Shown here one piece after another: positions 1 through 13,062 of a DNA stretch of 64,000 bases. The translations under genes were made by a program, and so were the position numbers. The notes under the pieces were generated by a model. That model was not told where the DNA came from, searched no databases, and saw only the letters and a list, made by a program, of their open reading frames with translations. Position 1 is the stretch's first letter. Every line of letters starts with the position of its first letter. This DNA comes from Sodiomyces alkalinus F11 (lineage: Eukaryota > Ascomycota > Sordariomycetes > Glomerellales > Plectosphaerellaceae), in the NCBI RefSeq assembly GCF_003711515.1, contig NW_021167082.1:1729691-1793690 (forward strand), given 5' to 3'.

Positions 1-3000
1 GGGGGGGATAAGGAAAGAGGGGGTCCTGTGGAAGAGTACTTTTACCCTGGCGGAGACGGATTGCGTTTTCTGAGGGAGGAGGCCACGATGTCATACTCCC
101 CAAATACGTGCTATAACTTAGTGCCAGATTGCGCCATTGCTATGCTCACCACAACCCCGTTTCTCAGCCCGGGGTATCTGAATCAGTCCTTGTCTACCTT
201 CCATACCTTACAGAGAGAACATATCCGTAACTTGTGTGGAAATGCGGAATCTCGTTTCCAACTGGGTATCCGGAGCAGACCTCCTGACTTTGATCGACTT
301 TGTCTGGTCTGTCACGCAACTCGTATTAGTAACCTCCCTTGGCGGTCCGGTCCTGAGATGTCGCTGATTACATTCCGGCCATGGCGCCAACACTAAATGT
401 ACCACAAATAAACACCAGCTCTATACCCTACCTTTATGTTAATGATGCCATAGAGGACTATGGCCCTAAAGGACCTTCTGATGTGGGCAGCTGATTGCAA
501 AATTTAGCACGAGGTTACAGCTCAACTAACCATTGCCCACCCCCCTTGCTGACCTGACTATTGCCCCCCCCCCCCCCTGCGATTTCTAAAACGTCTTGAT
601 GACAGGGGGCTCCGGGCGGCACCATCAAGTGCCGAGATCCCGTATGTTCCGGTGTAAGGACTGCAGAATAAGAGTGCCGACCAGGGATAGTCCACGGACG
701 AACAAACCGCAGCAATTATCATGGAGGTTTGAACTACCATCCCGATTCATTCAACGAATCCACCTGCACACAGGCTATAGTGTAGTTCAGCTATCTATGG
801 ATGTTATGTACAGTTGGTCTGCAAGGCGGCCGCTGAGACATGAGCTATCAAGGGTAAAGAATACCTACCCGCTATGCCTCCACTCCTACTACGTGTAGAA
901 CACAACTTCACTTGGATACCTAGGAGATCGCCGATGGCTGAGGGATGAGGGACGTCAGCTCCGGGATGGGGCGGACGGGCAAACGCATAAGGGATGGCCT
1001 GTTTCTCGGTGTACACTAGAGCTATTCTGTATTATACCTCGTACGTTGACAGACAGTCCAATACAAAAGATCGAGTAAAAGTACCTTAATTGATGGCCAC
1101 CACGGAATGTACCGATCGTACAACGTACGGAGTAGTGCGTAAGGTAAGGCCGGCCGGCCGTGAGCAAAAACGGTTGACAAGTACCTATCCGTACTCCTCT
1201 TCTACCTCGCACTTGATAAGGTACCATGCTAGGCACCTAGAATGGAGTACTTGTGCTTCGTAACCCGTGGGCAGGAGCGTGTTTGCGATCGAAATCGGTT
1301 CCTGCAAAATAGCGTGGCGATCACGGAGTAGCGCGCTACCTTGCTGTCCGAAAGTCTCCTCGTAGCCTACCTCTATGTATTTCTGCGATTATTGGCGCAA
1401 AAGAGAAGGAAACAAACTGGGGAAGTTGGGGATGGTTGTGATACTGACGATAATAATAATGGCGAGAATGGCGTACCTTAGCCTGCTAATTATTTTCTTC
1501 CTGCTTCATGCCCGGAGAGACCAAAAACAAACCAGGCTCATGCAAGGCACAGAAGGTGATACCGGCACCTACCTACCTATCTTGACGATTGAGGGAAGCA
1601 GTAAAAGTGGAGAACGGGAGAAGAGCCAGCAGGGAACGGCTCTATTGACGATGAGTCAACAAGAAAAGATTTTTTTGCTCCCTATTCCATACTTGGACTT
1701 GACACCTCAGACATCATCCAATTTCTTCATCCCAACAGCCCAGATTTTTATCAAGCTGAACGGACAAGGGACCGGCCCCGGCCGCTGCGTCAGAATTCTT
1801 CGATGCATGTTGTCTGCCTGCCTATCCATCCATCCCGTGCCGTGCCTAGGTGGGTTTTCTTCCTCTCTGTAAAAAAATTCCCCTTCAATGCCCTCAACAA
1901 TGTCTTCCGGGACTCGTCTGACTCCTCGGTGAGCAACTGACCGGAACCGGGGACCCTCTTCCCTCTCAAGTATCAAGCATGCAAACTCGACTGGTTCGAT
2001 GCCAATTATGTTTCATCCTTTGCTAGTTCCATTGGGCGTCGTGTCTCGTCTCGTGCCTACGTTTTTTTTTTTTTTTTTTCTTTTTTTCGGAAGGTGCTGG
2101 ACTCCGAATTCCTAGGACCATGTCTCGTTTGTGAGCCGTCCTGGTCGGGGTACCGTTCCTTCGTCCGCTGTTGGCCTCAGGCGAACCAGCAGCATTGCCG
2201 ACACTAGCAGGTCGAAGAGCAGCCGTCCCGCGTCAGTAATCTCCCTTGTCCGGCGGCAAAGGATGCGCTTTGTAATACCTCCAAGTCGTATCTCCGGCGT
2301 CTGGATGGCAGAGAGGGCAGTCGGTCTTACCGATTACCTTGGCCCAGTTCCGAGCACTGCGAATAGGTGTCGAGGCAGTGTCAGTCGTTGAGCCGTCACC
2401 CCTATGATGGGTATATTCAGGGTCAGCCTATTGTCTCATTCCCAAGTCAGCAACCATGCATGCATACATTTGGCCATCCCTTCATAACAGGGGTCTTTCG
2501 AGTCGGGGAGTTTGGGTCGAGATGATTCGTCCTAAGCCAGCCTGAGTGTCCACAGTCCAACAGCGACGAGTAGCATTTGGGGGCCTTTGAATTGTCACAT
2601 ATGCATCGCTTCGAAAGTCTGGAATGCACGAGACTTCCACGCCGGCAACATGTGAGTCCCTTTCTGTGTCACAATTGCTATCAGCTCGAAAACATCCTGG
2701 CTCGGTCCCTACCAGGTACGGAGTCTCTAATCCCAGGGCGAGATTCCGCGGACATCGTCCCATTGGGTTCGACGTGGTCAATGGATACTCGTGTCAACTT
2801 GACAGGCACAGTATTCCAGAGGAGATCGGTCCTCTGTCTCGCGTGTTCAAATATTTAAACTGGGCAGCTCTGCCATCGTCACCCAGGCAAGGCTACCTGA
2901 AACGTATCTTTGAGCTCCAGCTCTCTCACGCTCTCTCACCCACCCGTTGCCATTGGAATGAGATTGGAACACAAAATTCGACCTCGAACATGTCGAACGG

Positions 3001-5553
3001 ATAAGACAATGGATGGGTCCCTTGCCCTTTACGACCTCATTTACTCTACGCCGATATTTACTCTGGCTAACAGCAGGCCTCCGACCGGGTTCCGCACATT
3101 CCGACCGTAATAACGAACAGTCGGCTTCCGGGGGTGGAAATGCCATATTGCTGGATAAGAGCTGCACGACAACGGCGAAATGCGGAGAATGAAGACTCTC
3201 AGAGATCCCGCCATTGTTCCTTCCATCCTTGGTTCAGTCCTCCTGCACTGCGGGATTCTCGAGCCCCTCGATTGCCTTGGCTCTGGCCAGCGGACAGGGC
3301 AGCTTCGCGGAGGTTCCCGGTCGTTGAGTGCCTCTGTTGTGTAACGAGGGACAATGACGACCTAACTGTCGAGAGCCTGAACTAGCCAACTGCGGTTTAT
3401 TGACGTCGTTGAACATGTCCCCAACCAGGAAATACCGTCTCAGATTAGCATGTTTCCTAAACCGAACTTGACCGAGAATGTCTTTCGGGGGAAAGACAAC
3501 GAGTGTCCACCGGTCAGCCGGGAGCTTGCGGTTGCCCCGTCTCCTGCATTTCATGTTTCCGGGTCCATGTGGGTGCACACAGAATGCGGGATCTTGAGAC
3601 ATAGGCGCAAGCTCAGTTGTTGGAATCCGAAGCGGGCTTTACGATTCTCCCGATTCGACCGACGGAAAACTCCATGAGGGGGGAGAAGGCCGAACGACGA
3701 CGACTTCGCTGGAACGCACATCCCGAAGATATGTTCCTAGTTGGGGTTTGAAAATCGTACGGCCATGTGGATTGCCGGCGTAAACCGTGCATCTCTATAC
3801 AGAACGGGGAGAACATCGTATGCCTGAATGCGAATCAATGCGTGCAAATGGAATCATCCCCACGTACCATGTGAAGTGTGGTGAGACGTGGCGAGACGAC
3901 AGTCAATGTATTACTGGGCTCCATCAGCATGACACATATACACGGCATGGTCCATCCATGGTCGATGTATATGCGTGTGAGCAGGATTCCAGCATGAGGT
4001 ACGGCCCATCATGGGTAGTCATTTGGCGGCTCCCCATTGCTGGCACATTGCACAGGCGAGGGGGTCCTATTCGAAGACGAGAACAAGGAGACGCCGGAGA
4101 GGAGAGCTACCCATCTCCGTGTACGCCAGACTCCCACAGGGGACCTTTTTCCCCCCTCTCTTTTTCTTTGGCCTTACCAGCCATTCAATCGTCCTTTTAC
4201 ATCGACATCTGGGAGTGTGTTGAGGCGACGAACCATTCATACATCCACCCTCCCGGGACATTATCAAAGGTCAACACTAACCAACCAGACCAAGGGGCGA
4301 ATGAAACGAAAAAAAGGGACGACGGGCAGGTTCTTTCCATTCGGAGCCAGCCGACCGAGGATAACAATAAGAAAACAAGTGCCAAAGGGATCAATCAGAT
4401 AGGCTAAGGTGGCCCGATTGGAGAAGAGAGGAAGGCACGGACACGCTATCCAATTGACAAAGTTAATTCGAGCGATCGTCACTCTTTAGTCGCGGGACGG
4501 TGTCAGCGATAGCGGTGGCGAAGACAACAAACGGTACGGTTTGTACGTATCACCCTACAGCTCCACGGAGATTCTCGTCCTGGCGAAATATGATGAAGAA
4601 GGAAGCCTCTCATCTCCCTTCCCCAGGGAGATAGGTAACCAGTCAATGGGTGAAGATGAGGAGCGGTCTTCGTCTTCGCTATCAAGGTGGAAACCACGCA
4701 GGGTATGAAAACCAAGGAGTTGCAGCCTCTAAGGGCTCTTCCCCTACCCCCTCGAATGTGGTGAACTGCTACGTGTTCGACGTCTCCTCGACATGGACGA
4801 TCGTGGGTGTCCGTTAACCACCGCCCACTTACCCACCGGTAAGCCACAGCCCGAGAAAAGCAAACCATAAATGCAAGAAGGGGGGTTTCATTCATTCGTG
4901 CAATTGAGCTAGCTACACTACAAGCCCGGTTGCCCAATTGCCGTTGTCCACCCTACTTTCCGCCACTTCGCCTTGCTCATCGCGCATCAACTATAAGCCA
5001 AGCTCCCAATGTTCATCTTGCCCATCTTCACATTCCTACCTCATTGGGGCGAGCCAATGCCCACGTAGACATAACTGGCAGCAGTCGACCAAACGATCTT
5101 CTTCATTTGCCGGCTGTCCTGCCATTTAGTGGCAGCTGCAGTTGTCCTCGGGTAGCGATGTAAGGAAAAAGAAATCATCCCCTATGATGCGGGGAGTCGG
5201 GTTGTCATGCTGGTTTAGAAAAGCGAATGAAAATTCCATTGGCGCGCAGCAGCAACGTTTTGCACGCAGTGAGGAGAACATCGTGTCGGGCAGCAATGGG
5301 ACAGATGCCAAGGACCAGACACAGGGACCGAAGCATGCCGCGCGATGTGATGATGTGACAACCAAGAGCCGGCCGAGGACGACTTTTTTGGTCGTGACGC
5401 TTTCGCCCCCCACTTCCTATACCGAAGCTACGATGATATGGCTCAGGGGATTGGGGGTCGGGGGTTGCTTGGAGTCGATGTTGGGTTTCTTCATTCCCCG
5501 GCATTGCTGGTCTGGTCCATGATCCCCACGCCCCCCCTGTGGCTGCAAGCCGT
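1..5553. other. Intergenic stretch without a supported gene
   Basis: I see no open frame here with a recognisable domain or convincing exon structure. Open frames up to about 200 codons occur but have the composition of chance frames. The stretch holds a run of 14 C (564-577), a T-run (2062-2079) in a pyrimidine tract, and a GTAC-rich block near 1030-1240 that includes ACAACGTACGG at 1120-1130. It lies beyond the 3' end of the minus-strand gene at 5554-7700. Confidence 0.6.
564..577. repeat. Poly-C tract, 14 C
   Basis: An uninterrupted run of 14 cytosines in gene-free DNA. A homopolymer this long is prone to length error in sequencing. Confidence 0.95.
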
Positions 5554-7700
5554 TCAAAACTTGACTTCGTTTCGGAGACCAGACGACCTCTGCTGCTTCC
5601 GACGCTGATCCGGGGTTTCTTCAGGGTGGCCTTTGGGGCTGAGAGGTGTGGCCTGATGTGAGTTTCTCGATAAGGGGTCCGTAGGCGCCGTCTTAGTGCG
5701 CGGTACATCTCTCCAAGGCTCGAGGATGTCCATATCGACAACGCACTGCCCTCGCGCCATGGCCTCCTGTACAAGAGTCCATTGGGTCTTGTCCAGTTGC
5801 GCCGCCCGTTGGAAGTCCTTCCAGAACGCAAACTTCTCCCGACGCTTGGCCCATTTCTTCGTCTTCTTGTCGCGCCACCTGCACGCCATGCCCGTCACCT
5901 TGGTCGCCTGGAAGAAGTCCTCCACACCATGGTGTTCACTCGGGATGTAGAGGTTCTTGCTCCCCGTCACGAACAGCGGGATACTATCCCGGCAGAGTTC
6001 CAACCTTTGCCTGGCTCGCTGTGGCTCTATGTCGGGTGTCGGGGGAGCAGGAGTAGTGCGGGTCGTGACCTTGTCTTTAGGAACCGCGAGCCGGAGACAT
6101 GACATTGGCATCGGCTCCAGTTCGGGGGGACAATGGCCCTCGACCTCCGCGAGGGGTAGATTCATCTCGAAGACGAACCAAACGCAAGCATCTCTAAGCG
6201 GCCAGGCACGTGTTAGATGTCGACCGAGTCTGGAGGAAGATACGGCGTCCCTGTCCAGTAGCGTTGTGCTCAGACTTACATATTCAGCTCGAATACCGTG
6301 ATCGATCCCTCCTTTGTTGCACGCAGATGTGCCCCGGTCTGAAGTGGCAGCTCGCGCTGAGGATGGTGACATTCCAGAGGAAACGGTAATGTTGAATAGG
6401 GCACCTGAAAGTGAATCGAGGCCAGGGTCATCATTCGGTATCCAGACGCATTGGACCTCTCAAAGAGTCCACGGAAACTCGTCTCTGCGTCCAGTGCGCT
6501 GCACCGTGGTGCTGGGGGCTCGATATCCATGATCTGGTAAGGTAGTCTTTCCTGTTGCCGAACACCAGGCAGCCTGAAGATATTTTCGTTGAACACGCCT
6601 GCGGCAGCTTGAAGTCGTCTGCTAGAAGCCATCCTATAAGAATGTTAGCTTGTCCTTGTCAAAACGGAAGGCGATGAAATGGGTGTATCTAACACAAAAG
6701 GCATTCTTCCGTTTCTGTGCCGTGACACGAGCCTTCTCTGCACAGCGTTCGGGAGGCATGTGTCGAAGGGCCTTAGCACGGGATCATTGGATGGGGACTG
6801 GCTAATGTCCCAGATGTGAAAGAGTTCTGGGGCGTCATCTGGCACCTGCTCTGTTTCCAGCGTTGAAGAAATATGTCGAGCCAAGTCGACTGCTTTGTAA
6901 TGGCCCATTGACATGGCGGTGTTGAGACGTTCAACCGAGTCCTCTCGGGCTTGCTGATTGCGTATCGTGTGTCTGTCAACCTGTACTTTTCCCCTATATC
7001 CAAGCTGGATGGCGAACTGTATCTTCTCCTGTATTGACATCGCGCTGAGTCTCGTAGTTATAGTGTCGAGAGGTCCCCTGGTATCGTCGCCTAAACCCAG
7101 AGGTGTCTGAACTTGTTTTACACGAGACGGATCTGTCTCCTGGTCAGATTTTCCTTTTTCTTCTTTGGCCTACTAACCCAAGTGCGAAAAATAAGGCAGT
7201 CGGTGCTGGACTGAACACTGACCACGGTGCCATTGATTTTTCGACACAGTCTTATCGGGCTCTTTCTCCTTGCCCTTCGTTTTATCTCTGCTTTTGGCAG
7301 GTACTTGCGATTGTGCGCTTGCCTGATCAGGTGGCGATAGAGGTACTATAGGCTGAGATCAGCTTCTAATCTCTCACTCTGGGCTTCGAGGAAGCAGGGA
7401 AGCCAGTTACAGGGCAAAGTATCACATACCCGTAGTCTGCCTGTTTTGGCATTGTTCCTCTGTGGGAATTGTGTGAACGATATCAGATGGGTCCAGAGAC
7501 AATTTGGCTGCCATGAATTGGGTGAGTTGGGACAACTCCAATTAACGTTCTCCAGTGAAAATCCTACCTGCCAGTGGTCGTGTGAGGGAACTTCCTGTGG
7601 TAGTCTCCTCCAGGAGACCAGTGATCCGCTTCTTGAGGTCAGGTTGTGCACCGACTGGGGTGGAGGCAGGCCGTTTGGGCCGGTGAGTCTTTTCACCCAT
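5554..7700 (-). CDS. Hypothetical protein, six exons, about 592 aa
   Basis: I do not recognise this protein. The exon model is 7700-7568, 7507-7430, 7345-7248, 7169-6694, 6633-6280 and 6193-5554; the phases agree throughout and the sum is 593 codons including TGA. The start is the ATG at 7700, beginning MGEKTHRPKRPAS. Introns 1, 2, 4 and 5 have good borders (GTAGGA, GTATGT, GTTAGA and GTAAGT donors); those at 6634-6693 and 6194-6279 also have CTAAC branch sites. The intron at 7170-7247 is least certain because its donor GTGTCG is weak. The N-terminal third is charged, with a Lys/Glu-rich linker and no hydrophobic segment. The middle and C-terminal parts look folded (ACVWFVFEMNLPL; HGVEDFFQATKVTGMACRW, followed by a Lys/Arg-rich stretch KKTKKWAKRREK). 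The tail is Pro/Arg/Ser-rich. It may be a lineage-specific, possibly nucleic-acid-binding protein, but that is only inference from charge. Divergent from CCT3, 1.3 kb away. Confidence 0.68.
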
Positions 7701-9042
7701 CCCAGCTAGGATATATTGACTAGAATAAGTTGATGGTTCTCGTATTTTCAGATAAGACCGAGAATAAGAGAGTTATCATCGAACTCTTAAAGCGTTGTGA
7801 ATCTCGTCTTTGCTAATGGTGTATTCTTGTCTGCCACGAAAGAGATTGAGTGCCTTGAAAGAAGGGTAACTAAAGAGAAGAATAACTCGTTCAAAGAGAG
7901 ATACTGTCTGATTTATGGGAGACAAAGGTCAGAAAAATAAAGACCGAAGCTGGGCCCAGACCGAGCAAATGTGCGGAGTTGATTCATAGACCTCGGTCAA
8001 TATCAGATGGGATAAGTAGAAGAAGGTACGTCTAGACATCTGCCGTTGTAAGAGAATGAGCAAGAAAACCAAAGAGGTGTCGAGTAAAGGCACGATACGG
8101 TGCCGTGGGCATAAGCAAAGAAAAGACAAGTACGGTAAGAGGCACTACGGAGGAAAGCATAATCATTGATTGCATGTTGTTGGATTACTTTTACCAATGG
8201 GGATTGTTTCTAAAAAGGAACTTATCAAGAGGCAGCACCAGGGGGTGAGAATCGGTGCACAGATGAGGCTAAGGAGACTCTGATATAAAATAGCGGGAAC
8301 AGCTGGAGATATGACAATGAAGCCTGAGCAGGCTGCCTGGCAATTTCACGGGGAAATCAAACTCTTGGTATGGACTTGCTTCCTGTATCTTCGAGTTCGG
8401 GAGATTCAGGACTGCCACTGATGAGTCGATATGGCCTTTCTTCAAAAACTATGATAAAGTTGAAAGTGTCATTCTTATCAGAACAGGGGAAAAATATGTT
8501 CGCGTTCAGAGTTTATGCATATAAATCTGGACACCAGAGTCCTGATCTCCAAGTGGCCGAGGAGGCTACCATGCTAGGGCTGAAAGTGAGATCGAACAGA
8601 GTGAACGAAGACTCTCACACTGGGACTTGGAGATCAGATTCAAGAGAGGAGGACGTTAGGACTTGGGACTTGTGACCATGTGTCGTCGGTTGAGGCTCAG
8701 ACGATGCTTGGCACAAAGCCGCCGAGGGGAGATCTTGTATACAAGTACACTCTACAACGTACCACGGAAGTACCACTAATTACAGCGGCTTACTAAACCC
8801 CGGTCTAACAGTTTCTCCCGCGTTCCGAATATCCCACCTGTGAACATTGGGACCATCCAACTTTTTACTGTAGGCTCCAGTTCCTGCAGCGAGTCGACCA
8901 ACACCACCCCACCAACCATAACACATTCTCCCTCTCCCTTCTTTATTCTGTGGCTTTAACCTCGTCCTCTCCCTCCCCGTTCGAGTTTGCCCAGAATTAA
9001 CATTTACACCTGTGACGTCGAATTACTAGAACGTCGCCCACC
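7701..9042. other. Divergent intergenic region upstream of CCT3
   Basis: This 1.34-kb region separates the 5' ends of the unrecognised minus-strand gene and CCT3, so it should hold both promoters. The last 120 bp before the CCT3 ATG are strongly pyrimidine-rich (about 8915-8985), as is common upstream of highly expressed fungal genes. A frame of 101 codons at 8370-8675 has no recognisable feature. ACAACGTACC occurs near 8754. Confidence 0.55.
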
Positions 9043-11149
9043 ATGCAAGCTCCAGTGCTGGTAATGAGTGCGTCCTCTACAACGCCCCCCCTTACTGCTT
9101 AATGCCCTTGTGAGCTTGGCTCCATGTTTCGTGTTCGCATGCTGATAAAAGAGTCAACAGACACCCAGAGCGGTGAGCGGCAGGTTGGCCGAAAGGCCCA
9201 GATGTCGAACATTGCCGCAGCCAAGACGTATGCCGCCCTCCCCCTTTTTCTTTTTTTTACCTTTTCCACCTATAATCTCCGTTCCAAATCTCCTCGAGCT
9301 ATGAAAGAGCTACGGAAACTTACCCTCTTACGCTTACAGCGTCGCCGACATCATCCGATCCTGTCTCGGACCGAAAGCCATGTTGAAGATGCTGCTTGAC
9401 CCTATGGGCGGTATCGTCCTCACCAACGACGGCCACGCCATCCTTCGTGAGATCGAGGTGTCCCACCCAGCCGCCAAGAGCATGATCGAGCTCAGCCGGA
9501 CACAAGACGAGGAAGTCGGCGACGGCACCACGACTGTCATTATATTGGGTTAGTTGATAGAACGGGCGGGCGTATCCCGGCGGTCTTTTCGCACGGCTGA
9601 GAGCTGACGTATGGCGGGGTTTTGCATAATGAATAGCTGGCGAGATGCTGGCACATTCTCTGCCGCAACTGGAGCGGAACATCCACCCGGTTCAGATCAT
9701 CGCAGCCTTCAAGCGGGCTTTGAAGGACGCCCTGGAGATCGTCGACGACATCTCGCTGCCCATTGACATCAATGACGACCAGGCCATGTACAAGCTCATC
9801 TCTTCCTCCATTGGCACCAAATTCGTCTCCCGGTGGTCGGACCTCATGTGCGATCTCGCCCTCAGGGCCGTTCGCACTGTCACATGGGAGGTCAGCAATG
9901 GCAAGAGGGAAGTCGACATCAAGCGCTACGCTCGTGTCGAGAAGGTTCCGGGAGGCGAGATCGAAGACAGCACGGTGTTGGACGGCGTGATGCTCAACAA
10001 GGACATCACCCACCCCAAGATGCGGAGGAGGATCGAGAACCCGAGGATTATTCTGCTCGACTGCCCGCTCGAGTATAAGAAGGGCGAGTCGCAAACCAAC
10101 ATCGAGATTTCCAAGGAGGAGGACTGGAACCGCATCCTGCAGATCGAGGAGGAGCAGATCAAGGCCATGTGCGAGGCCATCGTGGCGCTCAAACCGGACT
10201 TGGTCATCACGGAAAAGGGCGTCTCAGGTATGACATGACTTCCGGCTTGACGATGGAAGCATCATGACGCGATAATTGCACGAGGAGCCAACGCTAACGA
10301 TGCCTTTGCCTGACAGATCTCGCACAGCATTATTTCGTCAAGGCCAACGTGACCGCCCTCCGACGAGTGCGCAAGACGGACAACAACCGGATAGCCCGCG
10401 CTACCGGTGCCACCATTGTCAACCGCGTCGAAGACCTGCAAGAGTCGGATGTCGGCACCCAGTGCGGTCTGTTCGAGATCGAGAAGATTGGCGACGAGTA
10501 CTTCACCTTCCTGACCAAGTGCAAGAACCCCAAGGCGTGCACCATCCTGCTCCGGGGACCGTCCAAGGATATCCTCAACGAGATCGAGCGGAACCTGCAA
10601 GATGCCATGGGAGTGGCCCGGAACGTCATCTTCCACCCCAGATTATCACCTGGCGGTGGAGCCACCGAGATGGCCGTCTCAGTGAGGCTCAGCCAACTCG
10701 CCAAGGGTGTCGAGGGCGTGCAGCAGTGGCCGTACAAGGCCGTGGCCGATGCCTTGGAGGTCATTCCCAGGACGCTGGTCCAGAACGCCGGCGCCAGCCC
10801 CGTGCGGGTGCTGACCGACTTGCGCGCCAAGCATGCCGAGGGCAAGTCGACGTGGGGTATCAACGGAGACGACGGCACTGTCGTGGACATGAAGGAATAT
10901 GGCGTATGGGAGCCTGAGGCCATCAAGCTGCAGAGTATCAAGACGGCTATCGAGGTAAGAATTCCTTTTTTCCTCTTTTTTCCTCTTTTCTTTTCTTTTC
11001 TTTCTCTTGTCCTCTCCCTTCCGATAAATTGCGACTGACACAGAGTGCGTGTGATTTAGTCGGCTTGCTTGCTCCTGAGAGTCGACGATATTTGCAGCGC
11101 GAGGAAATCGGCACACCCTGGTATTGGACTGGGTGGCGGTGACGACTAG
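9043..11149 (+). CDS. CCT3: T-complex protein 1 gamma subunit (CCT3)
   Basis: Gamma subunit of the cytosolic TRiC/CCT chaperonin, which folds actin, tubulin and WD-repeat proteins by ATP-driven chamber closure. Exons are 9043-9067, 9161-9227, 9340-9548, 9637-10227, 10317-10954 and 11060-11149, giving 539 aa, the usual length of the family. Visible motifs are the N-terminus MQAPVLVMNTQSGERQVGRK, the TCP-1 signature around RSCLGPKAMLKMLLDP, VLTNDGHAILREIEVSHPAA, and the nucleotide-binding loop in DEEVGDGTTTVI. The C-terminus ends in GIGLGGGDD. The first exon is only 25 nt; placing its donor at GTGCGT (9068) rather than the nearby GTAATG (9061) restores the family N-terminus VMNTQSGER. The last intron (10955-11059) holds a long TTTTC-rich tract. 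It is convergent with the PRKRIP1-like gene, the stop codons being about 340 bp apart. Identity is very secure. Confidence 0.96.
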
Positions 11150-11487
11150 ACGGATGTGGGCGTGGTGTAGGTGGACGTAGTAGAGAAGGAGAATGCTGGG
11201 GAAAAGACCACGAGGCATACCCATACTCTGCCCCTTGTACACGGCACGGTAATCAGAAGAAGAAGAAAAAGAAACCCGCATTTTAGACGAACATTCTCGA
11301 GAATGGTCGGCTGTTGTGTCAGTTGTAGTCTGTTCTCCCCTGAACAAAATAATCTTCTTTTTCCTTCCCGAGTAACTGTACAGGTAATTATCGTGACAAA
11401 AAAAAAGTATAACAGAATATGCTTTACACATCTCCCGCCCCTTTAATATCCGGTTCTGCCCTCCTCTCTCCTTTTCCCCCATTCTCG

Positions 11488-12186
11488 TTAATCCTCCTCG
11501 TGGATTACCAGTCCCTGTGATTGAAGCTCAGAAGGAACTGTGCCGGCCGTCCCCTGACGATTCGTTGCCCGGGCCGCTCCAGAGCCGTCCCTATCGCCAG
11601 CATCCCCTCCTTCAAAGGCCCCAACGTCTCTCCTCGGAGCAATCCTTCCTTCTCCTCCTCCAGGCGCCTGGCCATTCGTATCATGGTTGTTCGCATGACC
11701 CTTATCGGCACCGCCTTGCCCATCCCCTCCCCCTGCCCCTCCGCCATTCTGCCTCTGCTTCAACTTCTGCTTCGCCCTCTTCTTCTCCCTCTTCTCCCTA
11801 TTCTTGCGCGTTTTCTCCTCGTCACGGGCCTCGTGCTCCCGCTTGGCGCGCTCGAACCCCTCGGCCGCCTTCTCGGCGCGCAGCTGCTCCTCCATGGTCC
11901 GCAGCCGCTCGTATTCGCGCCGCCGCGCCGCCTTATAGACGTGGAACTCGCCCGAGCCGGCGCCGGCGCTGGAGCCCTGCACGTTGGTGACGATCTCTGG
12001 CGGGGCGGCGACGGAGGGGCGGGACGGCCCCGGGCGCGGGATGCGGATTTCCTGCTCCGGCTTCGAGAAGAGGGCGTTGACGGTGGCTGCTTGGGCGGTC
12101 GTCGGGGTCAGTGCCCGCTTCTTTGTTGGGCGTTTGGAGCGCGGGTCCGCTGATGTGGGGATGGATTCGGGGCCTTCGCCTGACAT
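11488..12186 (-). CDS. PRKRIP1-like (DUF1168) splicing-associated protein
   Basis: A single exon of 232 aa. The start is the ATG at 12186 (MSGEGPESIPTSADPR), which has a strong CGCCACC context; the frame stays open upstream but without a plausible protein. The middle part matches what I know of the DUF1168 family: a conserved PEIVTNVQGSSAGAGSGEFHVYK segment followed by RRREYERLRTMEEQ and a long Lys/Arg/Glu helix (about residues 90-150). The human homologue PRKRIP1 is a small helical protein of late spliceosomes that bridges U2 snRNP parts and binds double-stranded RNA, so a nuclear role in splicing is inferred. The C-terminus is Gly/Asn-rich and low in complexity. A C-rich run (G-rich on the plus strand, about 12197-12220) lies just upstream of the ATG. 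Confidence 0.85.
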   Translation of the reverse strand: MSGEGPESIPTSADPRSKRPTKKRALTPTTAQAATVNALFSKPEQEIRIPRPGPSRPSVAAPPEIVTNVQGSSAGAGSGEFHVYKAARRREYERLRTMEEQLRAEKAAEGFERAKREHEARDEEKTRKNREKREKKRAKQKLKQRQNGGGAGGGDGQGGADKGHANNHDTNGQAPGGGEGRIAPRRDVGAFEGGDAGDRDGSGAARATNRQGTAGTVPSELQSQGLVIHEED

Positions 12187-13062
12187 GGTGGCGTCGGGGG
12201 GGGAGGGGGGGGGAGGGGGGGCTGTTATGTCTGTTATGTGCCTGTTCGTTGGTGCTGTCCGTCTGTCTGTGTCTGGATTTTTTTTTCTTCTTCTTTGGCT
12301 TGTCCCTCTCTGCTTCGTCGAAATCACACAGACTAGAAGACTAGGGTCGCCTGTGCGTGTTGAGGCTGGCTCGGCTGCGCTTGTAGAGATAGCTTCGTAT
12401 GTCGCAAATTGCTTGTCGCGTGGGTTGAAATCGAGCTGTTGCAGTCTCAAGGGGTGAGTGAGGTAGGAGGATACAGGGACAAGCTACTAGACGTCACCTC
12501 GGTACAGTGCAGGTCTGGTGGAAGTCGAGCATAATGTACAGTGTACATACAACGATGTTCAGTCTACGTAATTACACGTGTACCTCCGGAGGTAGTGTCT
12601 CGGTACTGTATGGTACTTCTAGACTTGTGTCTTGTGTGGCTCGGTCAACATTAAAGCCTCTTGCTAAAAGACGCTCGGAACAATCCTGTGAATTTCAATG
12701 GCAGGTAATCGTATTAGCCCGGGTATCGGGACTAATCAACCATGATTTCAAGCATCCTCTCCAATTGTGCTTGCGGGCAGCGAAGTCCTGGAATCACTAT
12801 TGAGTAGGGTACGACAGTAGGCGGATGAGGAACGAAACCGGGGGTACCGAATGTTAAGGCTTGGTGGTGTCTCTTCCAAAGCCAGGAACAAATCGCAAAG
12901 TTGGAGAAGTAGGCAGAGCAGTGGTGCCTACAGTCATCGGAAATCGCCATCATCATAATAGGCCAAAGTGTCGTTGCTATGACACAGTCGGTTGCAGAGG
13001 AGATGGCCAATAGCATCGTGCGAGCAATATAGGTTCTACGCACGTTGACGTCTTCAACAAGT
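12187..13062. other. Intergenic, PRKRIP1-like promoter to tRNA
   Basis: The left 300 bp should hold the promoter and leader of the minus-strand PRKRIP1-like gene. The block 12490-12615 is rich in GTAC-type palindromes (GTACAGTGTACATAC and similar). No gene is supported between there and the first tRNA. Confidence 0.5.

Noticed and set aside
1375..1872. 165-codon plus-strand frame with a hydrophobic segment
   Set aside because: One hydrophobic stretch alone is weak; the rest shows no feature and there is no splice pattern around it.
3787..4407. 206-codon plus-strand frame
   Set aside because: Composition is irregular and overlapping frames of similar size exist on both strands; no family resemblance.
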